Shown one piece after another: positions 36,001 through 46,976 of a stretch of 64,000 bases of DNA. The position numbers were made by a program, and so were the translations under genes. Source of the DNA: Campylorhamphus procurvoides (Eukaryota > Chordata > Aves > Passeriformes > Dendrocolaptidae); assembly GCA_013396655.1 (NCBI GenBank), contig WBMV01002856.1, positions 62,001 through 126,000 of the forward strand, read 5' to 3'. Under the pieces are notes generated by a model. The model made no database searches and was not told where the DNA came from. It worked only from the letters and a program-made list of their open reading frames with translations. Position 1 is the first letter of the stretch. Every line of letters begins with the position of its first letter.

Positions 36001-39000
36001 TGCTGTAAACACAAAGTTTCCTCTGGCTGAAGTGGCAAACATCATCACAGTCTTTGATTGTCCCCGCCTTTTAATGTTTGATGCAGTAGCAAATCTGAAG
36101 TAATTTTTAATGACTGTTCTGGGTGAATTTAATGCAGTGTGTTTCCTGGTATTACAAATAAAGTGCTTTCATTTCATATTGTCATCAGCAAACTTAATCT
36201 GTCTTCAGAACCTTTGATATTATTCTCAATTTGTGACAGGCAATTTACATGTTTTCCTTCAATTCATTGTTGTAATTATTCCTTTCACCTGTAGTTTTTT
36301 CTTCCAGTTTTTGGATCCCATGGGCAGAGAGCAAAATTCCATGGTGTTTTTCTGAGATTGCTCAGGTTTATGTAATAACTGCTGTCTGTAGGTGTTAGAA
36401 GGTACTTTTGAATGGATTCAGAATGAAAAAATAGATCTGGTTTATCCTGCTGGGATGGGCTACTGAGGTGGTGTGATATAAGTGGACTTTTTTGAATGAA
36501 CTTATCCAACAGTCATTGTATATTTTATTAATACATTCAGATCATCATCATTAAGTGCTTGGCCTTAAATAACATTCTTATTAAAACCTAATAGGAATAG
36601 GGAAGAGCAACCATGTTTTAGGAAGGAATGAAATTTACTTATTTGTGATACTGGTCTCTATTGCCCTGCAGCTGCAGTGAGTTCTCCCCACATCTCTTGC
36701 AATGTTGTCAGGAATTTCAGTCTTGAGTGTATTGTCAATAGAAAGCATTCTTGACTTCCATATCTGCATATTTTGAAATGCACTTGCAAAGTATAATCCT
36801 GAATTCAGAGCCCTTGGGTACTGTTGGTGAAGTTTAAAATGGAGGTGCCTCTGTTTGTGCCCTTAAGGAAAATGTAAACATAAAATAATTCTTCAGTAAC
36901 TGACTAGAACACTCAGCTTTTCCTGTCTCCCGTTAGCATTATGTTTGACCTTAGTAAAAGATCCCTACTAAGTCAACTCTGCTGTACATTGGAAAAAGCC
37001 AAAAAGAACCCTTAAGCTGAATTATCTTAATAGAAAAGATTTGCCAGTACTGGAAATTTAAGCAGTAACTGGGAGATCCGATGACACAAACAGTTTGCAA
37101 CTTCACTGTGAAATAATAGTTTTAAGGATTAATAATGGAAATAAGAATTCTTAAAAATACATGTAAAATACCCATAGTTATCCTGTCATGGGAAGTGATT
37201 CAATATTGCAGTGTTTTGCAGTCTTTCTGGTGCTGTCACGGAGATTGCACTGGTTAACTCTGTCACCTACCTTAGGCCACTAAGACACACAAAAAAAAAA
37301 GTAACTGTGAATGCAGTGCAAAGAAACATGCTGGTATTTTAAGTCTCAACATTAGCTATACATTGGCATGGCATTTCCTGTGTTAGCCATGTACTTTCAC
37401 ATCAGACTAATTACATTTACTGGCATAACCTGTATTAATACTTTTAAAGAGCTATTAATTTTTAAAAAAGAAATTAAAACTGCAACTTCTTTAACAGTAT
37501 GTGCTCCACTTGGGGTTTTGTGTAAGCTTATTACATTTCCAATTGATCTGAAGATACCTGAGTGTGTGTTTATATGTGTGTTTATATATATATATATATG
37601 CGGATGCTTTTCAGTGTTGTGCAACAATCTCTGGGTATAAAAAGTATAAAAACTGTTGTTAAGCAGTAGCAGGCTTTTTTTCAGTGATGAAATCCTAAGA
37701 AATCCATCCTTGACTTTGCTTGCTATAAACATGGTATGTCAGATCTTGAAACTCAAACTCATTAAGGGAGACTTTTAAATGCATACCACAAGCTCTCACT
37801 GAGAGTTCTCATCCTCTGCAAGAGGATTGCTTATAGCTGAAGATCATACATACATGTAGATAGAAACATAAAGCTCTATCTCCTAATGAGTTTGTGATAT
37901 GCATTAGTGACAATAACAGTATTAAGACACTTTGGATTTGAAGTACTTGAATTTACAGGTTTTTTCAATTCCTTTCAGTTATCACTGTTACATGGTTTTG
38001 TTGCCTGCTTTAGGATTTAAGATGAAAATCTAAAGTATATCCCATGTTGTTTCTCTACTGGCAAAATCCAAATACATATGAAATATGGAAATAGCTGATT
38101 TAAAATGCAATCAAACCATGTAAAGATTTCAGATATTCATAAGAATGAAAAACAATGGACATTTTCATGAGTCCAATGGGTTTTCTTCACAAGATGCCTA
38201 ATTGTGCATGAATTTAAAAGAAATTGTATAAAAAAAATCAACACATTTCAAATTCATATAGACATGAAAAGTACATCTAGATTGCCTTAAAGTGTTCCAC
38301 AACCTACAGGATGTAATGCTTGACCCCACCCCCACTAAGCCATTTCCAGCCATACTTGTAGACTAAAATTAGCCTTGAAGCATTTAGTGATGAACACCTC
38401 TTATGCTGGTTTGTGGGAAGAAAAGGTTGAAATATCAACATGCAATTTGTAAGCCATGCAGCTGATTTTGTATTAGAAAATGAGACTGAATCCAAACTCT
38501 AAGGAAATTCCTACCCAGGTTTGAATTTCTGTAGGTAGTACGGCTTCAAAACTCTACGCCAAAGAGGAATTGAGCCACATCCTTTCAGTGAGTATGTACA
38601 TGGGGCTTGGGTGGTTTGTTTTTTGGGGTTTTTTGTGGGGTTTTTTTTGAAGGTAATTTTATTTTATAGTTTAACTAGAACAATCTGTCAGACACTTAAA
38701 TGTAGAAACTGCTTTATCTTGGGATTGGGAGGAGCTTTGTCTCTGGGGCTTTATGTTCCTGGGCATAGTTGGCACTGTCAGACCCTTCCAGTGCTACTAC
38801 CCAGCCTCTCATCAGGCAGCAACAGAACATACATCACACATGTCACATGAGGATGTATTTTTCTGTGCTTATTCTATTAGCTCTATAATTTCTGTGAACA
38901 TGCAGTGCTAAACCAGAGCTGTGTTATACTGGTGTCGTTGCTTCCATCTTCATTTATGTGCAACCCAAGTATCAATTTGCTCTCCATGAGAGTTTGTTCC

Positions 39001-42000
39001 AGGCTGTTCAGGACTTGCTGATCTGTTACAAAAAGTGATGTGAATGCTGACATCTTCCCCACTATCTGGTCCGATGGTGACATTATAGTTAATTACCAAA
39101 TTCAGCAGGCTTTTTTAATCACTTTAAAATGGATGGGCCACTCATCCTTGTAACAGCACTGATAATTTTTACTAATGTGGAAATTAAGACAGAAATTAAA
39201 TTACTTGCTCAAAGTTATGGAGGACAATTGGCAGCAAGAGAGATGTAGAGTACAGGAGATTCTGCCTTCCAGTGTTGTGCTGAGATCATTAATACAATCT
39301 TTGTCTAGAAATAGGTGATGAACAAAAAGAAGTGGAATTCTTATCAGAGCAATGGGAATAACAAACATGGCAGTAAAAACTAGAGATGACTGTAAAGTAA
39401 GAAACACAAGGAAGATAAGAAAGATGCCATGAAGAAGGAAACAATGGAGAATACTGACCATCAGCAGAGGTGCCAGTTAATTCAGAACCATATTTCTCCA
39501 TAACCCTATTACTTCTTAGTGCCTTGATTAGTGTTCATAAATTAGCAGGTGAAAGAATTACTGGAGAAAAAAAGAAGAATCAAGACAGTCGTTCAGGAGA
39601 GAAATTCTGGTTTGTGATAGGACCAGAGTAAGAGACCGGTGCCGTCATACCTTCTGGTTTTTCTCCTTGTCCCATTTATTCCATTGTTGTGACAGTTGAT
39701 AAAAGGTTTCAGAGGCAACATCCAATGCTTTTATTTGTCTTTGCTTTTCTGAAGCATTTTTCTGCTCAGCATGAATCGGTTTATTCAAATATTCTTCATG
39801 ATAGAGGTTCTTTATCTGCTTGGACAGAGTCTCTGGTGCATATTCAGTACAATCCTCTGTGGTTTTTTATCAGGTTGGTATTGATGACATAGGTTAAACC
39901 TTGTTGAAATGATCCATATTTGGGGGGCGGGGGGGTGTTGCTGGGTGTTTTGTTTTGGGGTTATTTTTTTGAGAATGATCACTCCAACAAAAAAGAGACT
40001 TTGGCTAGTAGGTATTCTCAGAATAGCTTCTGCTACCAACTAACTTCACAGCATTAAGGAATTAATGTTCCATGGCCAGGATACGGAAGGCATCCTAGAT
40101 CAGTATTCAGCAGATTAAATTTCTACTGATTGCCTGTGTATCTGGTGGAAATGCATCTGTTTTTTGGTGCTGCTACAGCGAAAGAACGTAACATTGTGGA
40201 TATGGCTACTGGTAAGGAAGCAGAAATGTCTAGAAAAGTCCTGTTCCCTAGTATTTTCATCTAGTCACAAAACTCTTAGAATAAACAAGATGGGAATTAT
40301 TAGGAAAACAAAGCTATAAATAGCAGGTGTACACTATCCCTTTACAGCTGCCAACCAGAAATAAAGAGGAGAAAAATGTTACTACAACTTTGATTTCTGG
40401 AAATAAACATTTTCATCTCTCAGACTGCATGCACTCACCCACCCACAGTTATCAGTTCTCAACTTTGAAGAGACTGGCACAATTTTATTTCTGGTCTGCC
40501 TTTAATAGGTAAGCAATGACAAACTAAACTCTTGTACAGGTTGTTAAAAGTACTACTTTTATCAGCATAGCTTGTGGAGGCAGCACAGTAGTAAGGAGAG
40601 TTTAGTATTATGAAATAATTAGACATAGCATAGTTAATAGCTTATTTCTTTGAACAAATACTGTCACTCTGAACTAAAATTTCTAATAATAGTATAAAAT
40701 GGGGAAGACAGATCATCCCGAACCTGAAGCTTGTACAGCTTCCAAGGCACATTAATTGTATGATGTATCAGAAATTAAAAAGTAGATGCATCATAAGGAA
40801 AAGGTTACATCTAAGGCTCATCTTGGGTCTGCAGAAGTAATTCTGTGTTTTAAAAATATTTTTCTAAATTGCTTTGTAAGAAATTCAGTAGAATCACCTG
40901 AAAATGGCAATGTAAGATTCTTTTTTTTGTGCAGCTCAGAAGTGAAACCAAGTAAGTTTTGAGTGAAATGAGTAACAGAACATGTCTAACTATGGAGACC
41001 ATTTCAGGAACAAGGTAAGATATTTTGCATCAGTACACAAGATGAAAGCCAGCAATTGTTACTAATGGTATGTGATGACAGAGCTACAGAAAGTCAGGGG
41101 GGGAAAAAACCTCCAACTTTTGTCTGAGTTTTGAATTGGGCAGTGTTTACTGCTGTGCAATCTCAAAACAACTGAGGAACAAAATTAGTAATTTTAGCAT
41201 TCTAAGATGGCAATTGCTAAGGATAATGCAGTACTTCATTTGCAAGGAACTAATATATGTGATAGGAAAAAAACACAATATAACACATTTTAATCTAAAA
41301 CTGTTCTTCAGCTACCACTTATTACTACTACTACTATTATATCATACTAGTGGATAAAAAACCTGAATTGAAATACCCTGTTAGAAGTTTAATGAAAGAG
41401 AGTAACCTTTTGTTGTAGAAACAGAGATCTTTAAAATGTTTCATTTGATTAATTTGTATTTTAGCCTGAATGTATTGCTAATACATTTATGAATTTAAGA
41501 GGCAAAAAAAAGACCATATAAAAGACAGTAAAAGCAGTGAAACACATTGGCTTTTTCTCTCTGCCCAGTCATGCTTTTCTCTTTAAGTTGCAATACAGAT
41601 CAGTGAGCCCCAACTACTTTGCTCCGTTTCTGAACAAACTTTGCCATGCAGCAGCTGTCAGGTTGAGAAAAAAGCATCACTAATACTTGATCAAAAGTTA
41701 GTGCTTGCACCTCTAAAAATCACTTACAGAGCACTTAACTTAATCCAACTCCCAAATTCATTTAGTTTGTAATGATTGCTTCAAGCTGTAATTTCCTTGA
41801 AATTGCAAATTCCAGTGCATTAAGCAATGTGTTATTAGGCATGAATAACCTGTATATGGTCATACGTGTGTTAAGTGAACATGTCAAAATCAATCCTATG
41901 GAATGCTGGCTCCTAAGTGTACTCACCTGTTGATACTTTCTTGTTTTGTACAGGTGACTATTTTTTAAACCAGACAGGTTCAAGGTTCTACCACTGCACA

Positions 42001-45000
42001 AACTAAATGAACTTCAAACTGGCAGTTCTGATACATTAATTCATCTTTAGGTATTCCTCATTCATTACTACCTGCTACAAACAAGAGGCCAGATTCAGTT
42101 CCCATTATAATAAAGCAAGAGCATCAGATTTAGGAGCTTCAGTTATTCAAAAACCTAGTCCTTTCCTTCCAGAAAGCAACCTCCCTTCATTTCTGTCCAA
42201 TGCACTCTTTCAACTGAATTTTGCAGACGGACATACAGCCTCCTTTAATGGCCTGAAAACCCTTCATGTACAAGTAGTAGTTTGTTGCAACTTCTGTTAA
42301 TGGATTAAAGCATTGAAAACAAATTAAATCATTAGTACACTGGGTTTTGTGATATAAACAGTTTAATGAATATATAAAGCACATATAAAGCAAAAGATTA
42401 AAACAAAATTGTTACAACCACCATAAACTATATAAAAATATTTTTTACAAGCACACTGCTTGCACAGTAGATTTTTACAAAACAGTGTATCATGAGCAAT
42501 GCCACTCCCTGAAAACTAAGACTTGGAAATAAAAATCACAGTAAGAATTTACTTAAATCAGATTGTATACAAGTCAGACTAGCATTGATTTAACCCCTTT
42601 TCAAATTCTTCATGGTGCTGTAGAATACATTAAAGCTTCCAATAGAGTTCAAGTCCAAAAAAGGAAAGAAGATTCTGATTACTTTATCCCTCCATGGCAT
42701 TATTGAAAACTGTGGTTCCTAAACTTTTTGCCTGTGCATGTTTATCACAACCATTTTTGTAGATCCCCATTTAAGCAATTGCCTAACTCAAGAGTGGGTT
42801 TGGAACTGCTATTTCAGAAATGCTGATGCCAAACCCTTGTTCTGCTCAAGCTGAGAAGACCTTCAGCCCAGTGCTGCACATACCTTTTGTCTGTCTATAG
42901 GATGGGGAAGCTCCATCTCTTCCTTCCATATTCCTTGCACCCAAATCACAGATATTGGGAAAGAAACACAGGAGCAAGGCTTCATATAGGCAACAGGAGA
43001 CCAGCAGTAAGTCTGGTCTCAGCCTATTATTTACCATCATTCACAATATTTTGATTTGTTACATTTGTGTCACAAATGTAGTTTAAAGTTTAGTATGTTA
43101 ATGCATAATGTTAAACCAGGACAGAAAAGTTCTTGTTTCACAATCCAAACTTTAGTAGGAAAAAAAATCATATACAAAAGAATTACAAAAGCATAAAAAT
43201 ATGCATCAAAGAAACAAAATAGGGGTCAGTACATACTGAAGTTGAATACAGGCTAGAATCTAGGAGGCACAAAAAACATTTGATCATTTTAACAAACTTG
43301 CTTAGACGCTTTACAAATTTTTAGATAAATATTCTATAAAGATTGGGAAGGAAATAATTTATTATTATGCTGTTCTCTCTTGCATGCTTTTTAAAATGTC
43401 TGCACCACAGTTTCTTTCTGTTGTCATTTTAAATTCTTCTTCAGCATGATTAAATTTGAGCTGTGCACAATAACAGTTTTGTTTGAAATATTCTTACTTT
43501 CTTAAAAGTACAAAATAGAAGCTGGTTTTCAGCTCTCCAAAATCTTGATAGGGCAGGGGTTGGGGGAACAATGGCAAATGTGCTTGCTGCACCTTAGAGG
43601 AGAAGGAGTATTTCTGTACATTCCAGTATTTCTATTTTTAACAACTCCCATGGGACTCCCATGCACTCCTAATTTAACTTCAGAATTGCAGGGTAAGGGA
43701 GAACTTGTTCCACAGGAGAAAAGGAGGCCGTGAAACAGTCTCAGCATTGTTCCTACCCCACCTTTCTGTACACAATAGTGAATATTATTCATTAATGTGC
43801 TTCTTAGCTATGGATGCAAGAAGAAAATGCCTTCACAAAGAATTTATGTGTTTTGCTTGAATGTCAGCCCTAAATCTGTACAAAGAGCAAGTGTTGTCTT
43901 TGCATTCCAGTGCTTGCTGGTGTGGGTAGTTGAGATATACACTCCCACTGGGGCATGGACTGGCTGAAAAATGAAGACTGCAAGAAAGACAGCTGCAGAA
44001 TTGCTTTGAAATGCTTCAAAATAAACAAAAAATAAGTGCAAGCAAATAAACAGTGCAGGTCCAGGAACTTTTCCATTTCAAGCCTTTGAAATTCATCCTT
44101 TAAGGTGCTTTTCGTGATATCTTATTTACCAAAGACATGTTTACTTAGTGGAATCTGGAGAACTGCCAAGGGACTTCATTCTACTCTGGCTCATCCACGA
44201 ACACCTTCACCATCTATCAGTACTCATACTCTACAAAATTCAGCAAATTACAACTATTTAGGGTTTAAATTCAAGTCGGACTATTGGCCATCTGGATTTC
44301 CTTTGTGTACACATGTATAAATAAATGACACCACAAAGCTTCCTTGATACAAGAAACCAAAAGACATTGTTTCAAAGGCTAAATAAATAATAGTTAAAAC
44401 AACTGTCTGTGCCACTTGCTCAATGCTTTCCACACTGAAGCCTTCCCACAAGACAGCTTCCCAGGAATGTTTCCTAGGACATGCATCAATATTATCGTTG
44501 TGTGGAAGAGGGTTAGAGATGCTTTGGCACTGGAAGTCCTAATGTGACTGACTTTTGCCAAGATAATAAAACTTCTCTGTGCTTCCAGCTCAGATCTGCA
44601 AGTCAGGACTACATATAGTTGTTCTTTAGAAAAATAAAAACATACTACTTTTGGTAGGTAAAAAAAAAAAAAGTTAAATTGTCCATAATTTACTCTTTTG
44701 CAGACATTTAAGTGCTTCAAAATAGCAGTTTACTGAACAGCAACAGAGATAAAAGAGATGATCTCATGTCCTCTCATACATAATTATGTAGAGATCTGTA
44801 GAGAATCACAGCAATCATGTTCATGCCAAAGGATAAAATACACAATTTGTACAACTTGCAGCCATTTTTTTAGTCATCACTCCTGAAATTGATTTGGTTG
44901 GTTTGATTTATTGCCAAGCAGGAACGTACATACCTCTGTGTATTCTGCGTGCAGAATCTAACTTTTTGGTATTGTTTCCTTGGTGTACAAAGAAATTTCA

Positions 45001-46976
45001 TATCATATTTTTCACTGAGTAACACAGTACATGAATAAAACAGCAAGAGTTGAGCTAGCCAAGAAGGTTCCAGAAAACAGCAGTGTTGGGAACAGTCTCT
45101 GATATTTGCAGAAAGAGTGAGAAAAGATTCTTTCTTCATGCTTGCAGCAACTGCTTGTTTCATGTATGAACATTACATACCTACAGAAACAATTGCCTGG
45201 TTTCTAAAACTCTGTCAGTAGCAATACAGGCTCCAGTTTGTTAAAGTGAGAAATAGAACAAAACACACAGCTTGCTTAATACTGGCTACCAAGTGAGAGA
45301 AGCTTGTGGTTTTAACTTTATAGAGTATTTTTCATCTAGAGGTCTCTACATTACGATAGCTCTTCAGGCAAGGGCTGTTACACATTGTGCAGCTTCCAGG
45401 TGTGGAGCTGTGAAGTACATTGACAGGCTGCAGCTGTGGTACCACCACCGATCAGTTTTACACAGTATGTATTTATACAGTATGTATTTTGTCCCAGTGC
45501 AACAATGTGAGACAGCACAAAGCACAGGTTAGAACTCCTGAATAGACCTCAAAGGTTGTCAAAGGTTACTCATGGGCCCAGCCAGCAATTACAAGCATTG
45601 TTTTTTGCAGCACACAACTTGAGCAACTACAACAAATTCAGCTAAAAGAAAGGTTTTACGGCCCTACAGCACTTCCCTTAAATGCTTATGTAGTGTGTGG
45701 ACACACAAACACAAGACTCCACTTATCATTTACATGGCAAAGGGATCTTAAATTTTGCCACTTGAATAATAGTGAACTAATATGCCAGCTGCATAATTTA
45801 TCAGAGAGACCAGTCAGTCCTGGAAAAGGAAAGAATTCTATTAGCAGCCTCTCATCAATACCTTATTTTTTAATTCAAAATGAAGAAATGGCTTGTTATA
45901 AAATTTCTAATATGAAATGAATCTGAATGAAATAAATAAATAAATATGGAATAAATCTTCTTGCAAGAATAAAGCAGCTGGACTATTTTGTACACCTGGG
46001 GTTCAGAATAATATCTGTCAAGCCATCTCCTTGGAAATGCTGTCAACGGACCTTAGAACGTGCTCTTACACAAGCAGGCTGAGAATTTGGCAACGATTCT
46101 TTTGCTAACATCTACTTCCAATTTGTCCGTCAGTGCCAAGCTATGTAGAGATTGTCTTACATTTAGTGCTCTCTTCTAGCTCCCTTTTGTGACTATTTAA
46201 GAACAAGATGCAAAACCAGACTGAAGTTTCCCTAAATGGCACAGAATATGAAAACATACAATGCACCGCATTAAATACTCATAAAAATTCTTCTCAGTAC
46301 TGTTTCTAAAGCCATCTGGAATTCTAATTCCCCTTGTTAGTACCCAGAATAACTCCTCTTGTTTCTCAGATCTATGCTTTTTTTGTTGTTGTTTTCAGTT
46401 TAAAGCCAAGCATTATATTACAAATACCATCTTGCTGGCTAAGTCAACTCTTGCATTATAGCAGTTAGAGCTTTCTTTTAGACCCACCCTTTCTGTTTAA
46501 TTGTACTGTATTTTGCTGTAGCCTTGCAGATCTCTATTCCTCAGAGCTCACCTTGCCCCGCCGGGGAACGTGTCTTTCACCTCCAAAGAATCTGCCCAGC
46601 GAGTCAAGTAGACCCGAGTCTCTGTGCCTTGGAGATCCATGTCTAGCATGGTCTATAGTGCTTGCAGATGCCATTTTTGATCCGTGCCGGAAAGAGGAGC
46701 GTTTTTGTGAAGCCATCAAATCCGAATTCTCTGAAGCTGCTGCACTGTCCTCTTGGATGGTCTGTAGCTCGTCTGACTCTGAGGGCCGATCTTTGAAGGT
46801 GTTGTCTTCTCTTCCTGGGGCATCTCGGGAAAAGAGGCGGATCAAGTGGGGGCGACCGGTCGTGTCAGCTGGGTTGGCCTCAGGCCAGGCATTCTTTGGG
46901 TCTGCTGTGCCTTTGGAGTCTGTCACCGCTGGGTTCTTCGTGGAGGTCCCATTGTTCTGGTTCACATCTGCCTCTC
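29978..46976 (-). CDS. MBP: MBP: myelin basic protein (classic) with golli exon segment
   Basis: Classic MBP coats the cytoplasmic faces of oligodendrocyte and Schwann cell membranes and holds compact myelin together by binding acidic lipids. Exons on the minus strand, in transcript order: 46976-46552 (golli segment plus classic exon 1, ATG at 46716-46714), 34816-34709, 34228-34193, 33612-33580, 32630-32508, and 30034-29978 with TGA. All internal exons are phase 0 with AG/GT borders. The classic protein is 173 residues, close to the chicken length I recall, and contains [41 protein letters not shown] and the basic SGSP(I)ARR end. It is rich in Arg, Lys, His, Gly and Ser. I found no equivalent of the optional 26-residue mammalian exon 2. 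The golli start exon is not in the window. Confidence 0.96.
31195..31219. repeat. TA microsatellite in MBP last intron
   Basis: Two TATATATAT runs separated by CTC between the terminal and penultimate MBP exons. Confidence 0.8.
32508..32630 (-). CDS. MBP: MBP exon (classic exon VI equivalent)
   Basis: Acceptor TTTGCAG, donor CTG|GTAAAG. Forty-one codons: [33 protein letters not shown], and TLSRIFKL. The [13 protein letters not shown] stretch is avian-type; mammals have a different spacer. In mammals this exon is optional and carries a nuclear-targeting function. It is phase 0 on both sides here too. Confidence 0.95.
33580..33612 (-). CDS. MBP: MBP micro-exon (classic exon V equivalent)
   Basis: A 33-nt exon between TGTACAG and TGG|GTAGGT, encoding [11 protein letters not shown]. 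Mammals have SLSRFSW here; this copy has Thr for Ser. It is phase 0 on both sides. Confidence 0.95.
34193..34228 (-). CDS. MBP: MBP micro-exon (classic exon IV equivalent)
   Basis: A 36-nt exon between TTTTTAG and AAG|GTAAGT, encoding [12 protein letters not shown]. The PRTPPP motif is the proline-rich SH3-ligand and MAP-kinase threonine site described in mammalian MBP. Confidence 0.95.
34709..34816 (-). CDS. MBP: MBP exon (classic exon III equivalent)
   Basis: Acceptor TTTTCAG at 34817-34818, donor ATT|GTAAGT. Thirty-six codons: [20 protein letters not shown], then [16 protein letters not shown]. The VVHFFKNI segment is the well-known amphipathic, membrane-binding and immunodominant part of MBP. 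It is phase 0 on both sides, so it can be spliced in or out without changing frame. Confidence 0.96.
37562..37600. repeat. TG/TA microsatellite in MBP intron 1
   Basis: GTGTGTGTTTATATGTGTG followed by an uninterrupted TATATATATATATATA run. Confidence 0.85.
39922..39945 (+). other. Canonical G-quadruplex motif on + strand in MBP intron 1
   Basis: Six G, C, seven G, seven other bases, then GGG. This can be read as four G-triplets with loops of 4, 1 and 7. MBP is transcribed from the other direction, so the G-rich strand is the template and the pre-mRNA is C-rich. Confidence 0.5.
46534..46551 (-). other. MBP: In-frame read-through extension of MBP exon 1: V-S-S-E-E-stop
   Basis: If the exon 1 donor is not used, translation continues GTG AGC TCT GAG GAA TAG. 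A C-terminus of this kind is what I recall for short mammalian golli isoforms (J37/HOG5 type), which end by retaining intron sequence after exon 1. The resemblance is from memory. The reading itself is direct. Confidence 0.6.
46552..46976 (-). CDS. MBP: MBP shared exon: golli-specific segment and classic exon 1
   Basis: The exon opens after TTTGCAG with two bases completing a Gly codon (phase 1), so a golli exon upstream is required. The first 86 codons are golli-type: [27 protein letters not shown], and [12 protein letters not shown]. They run in frame into the classic start [14 protein letters not shown] at 46716. The classic part (55 codons) includes [28 protein letters not shown], and ends PRRGK at donor AAG|GTGAGC. 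The classic promoter should therefore lie inside or just upstream of this exon, as in mammals. The bases before the classic ATG have T at -3 but G at +4, a middling Kozak context. Confidence 0.95.

Larger units (their letters stand above)
34817..46551 (-). other. MBP: MBP intron 1 (11.7 kb)
   Basis: Apparently free of CR1, which contrasts with the ZNF236 introns. It contains a TG/TA microsatellite (37562), T/G-rich runs (38610-38651, 39921-39972) and the G-quadruplex motif. The part nearest exon 1 (about 42.3-46.5 kb) has 3'UTR-like texture with minus-strand AATAAA hexamers at 44912-44907 and 43363-43358. This could serve a short read-through isoform. I found no candidate for the mammalian 26-residue exon 2. 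Confidence 0.6.

Noticed and set aside
40525..40545. CTTGTACAGGTTG as a possible reverse-strand end of MBP exon 2
   Set aside because: The minus-strand reading does not have a GT donor after the Lys codon and no acceptor or matching upstream peptide is present.
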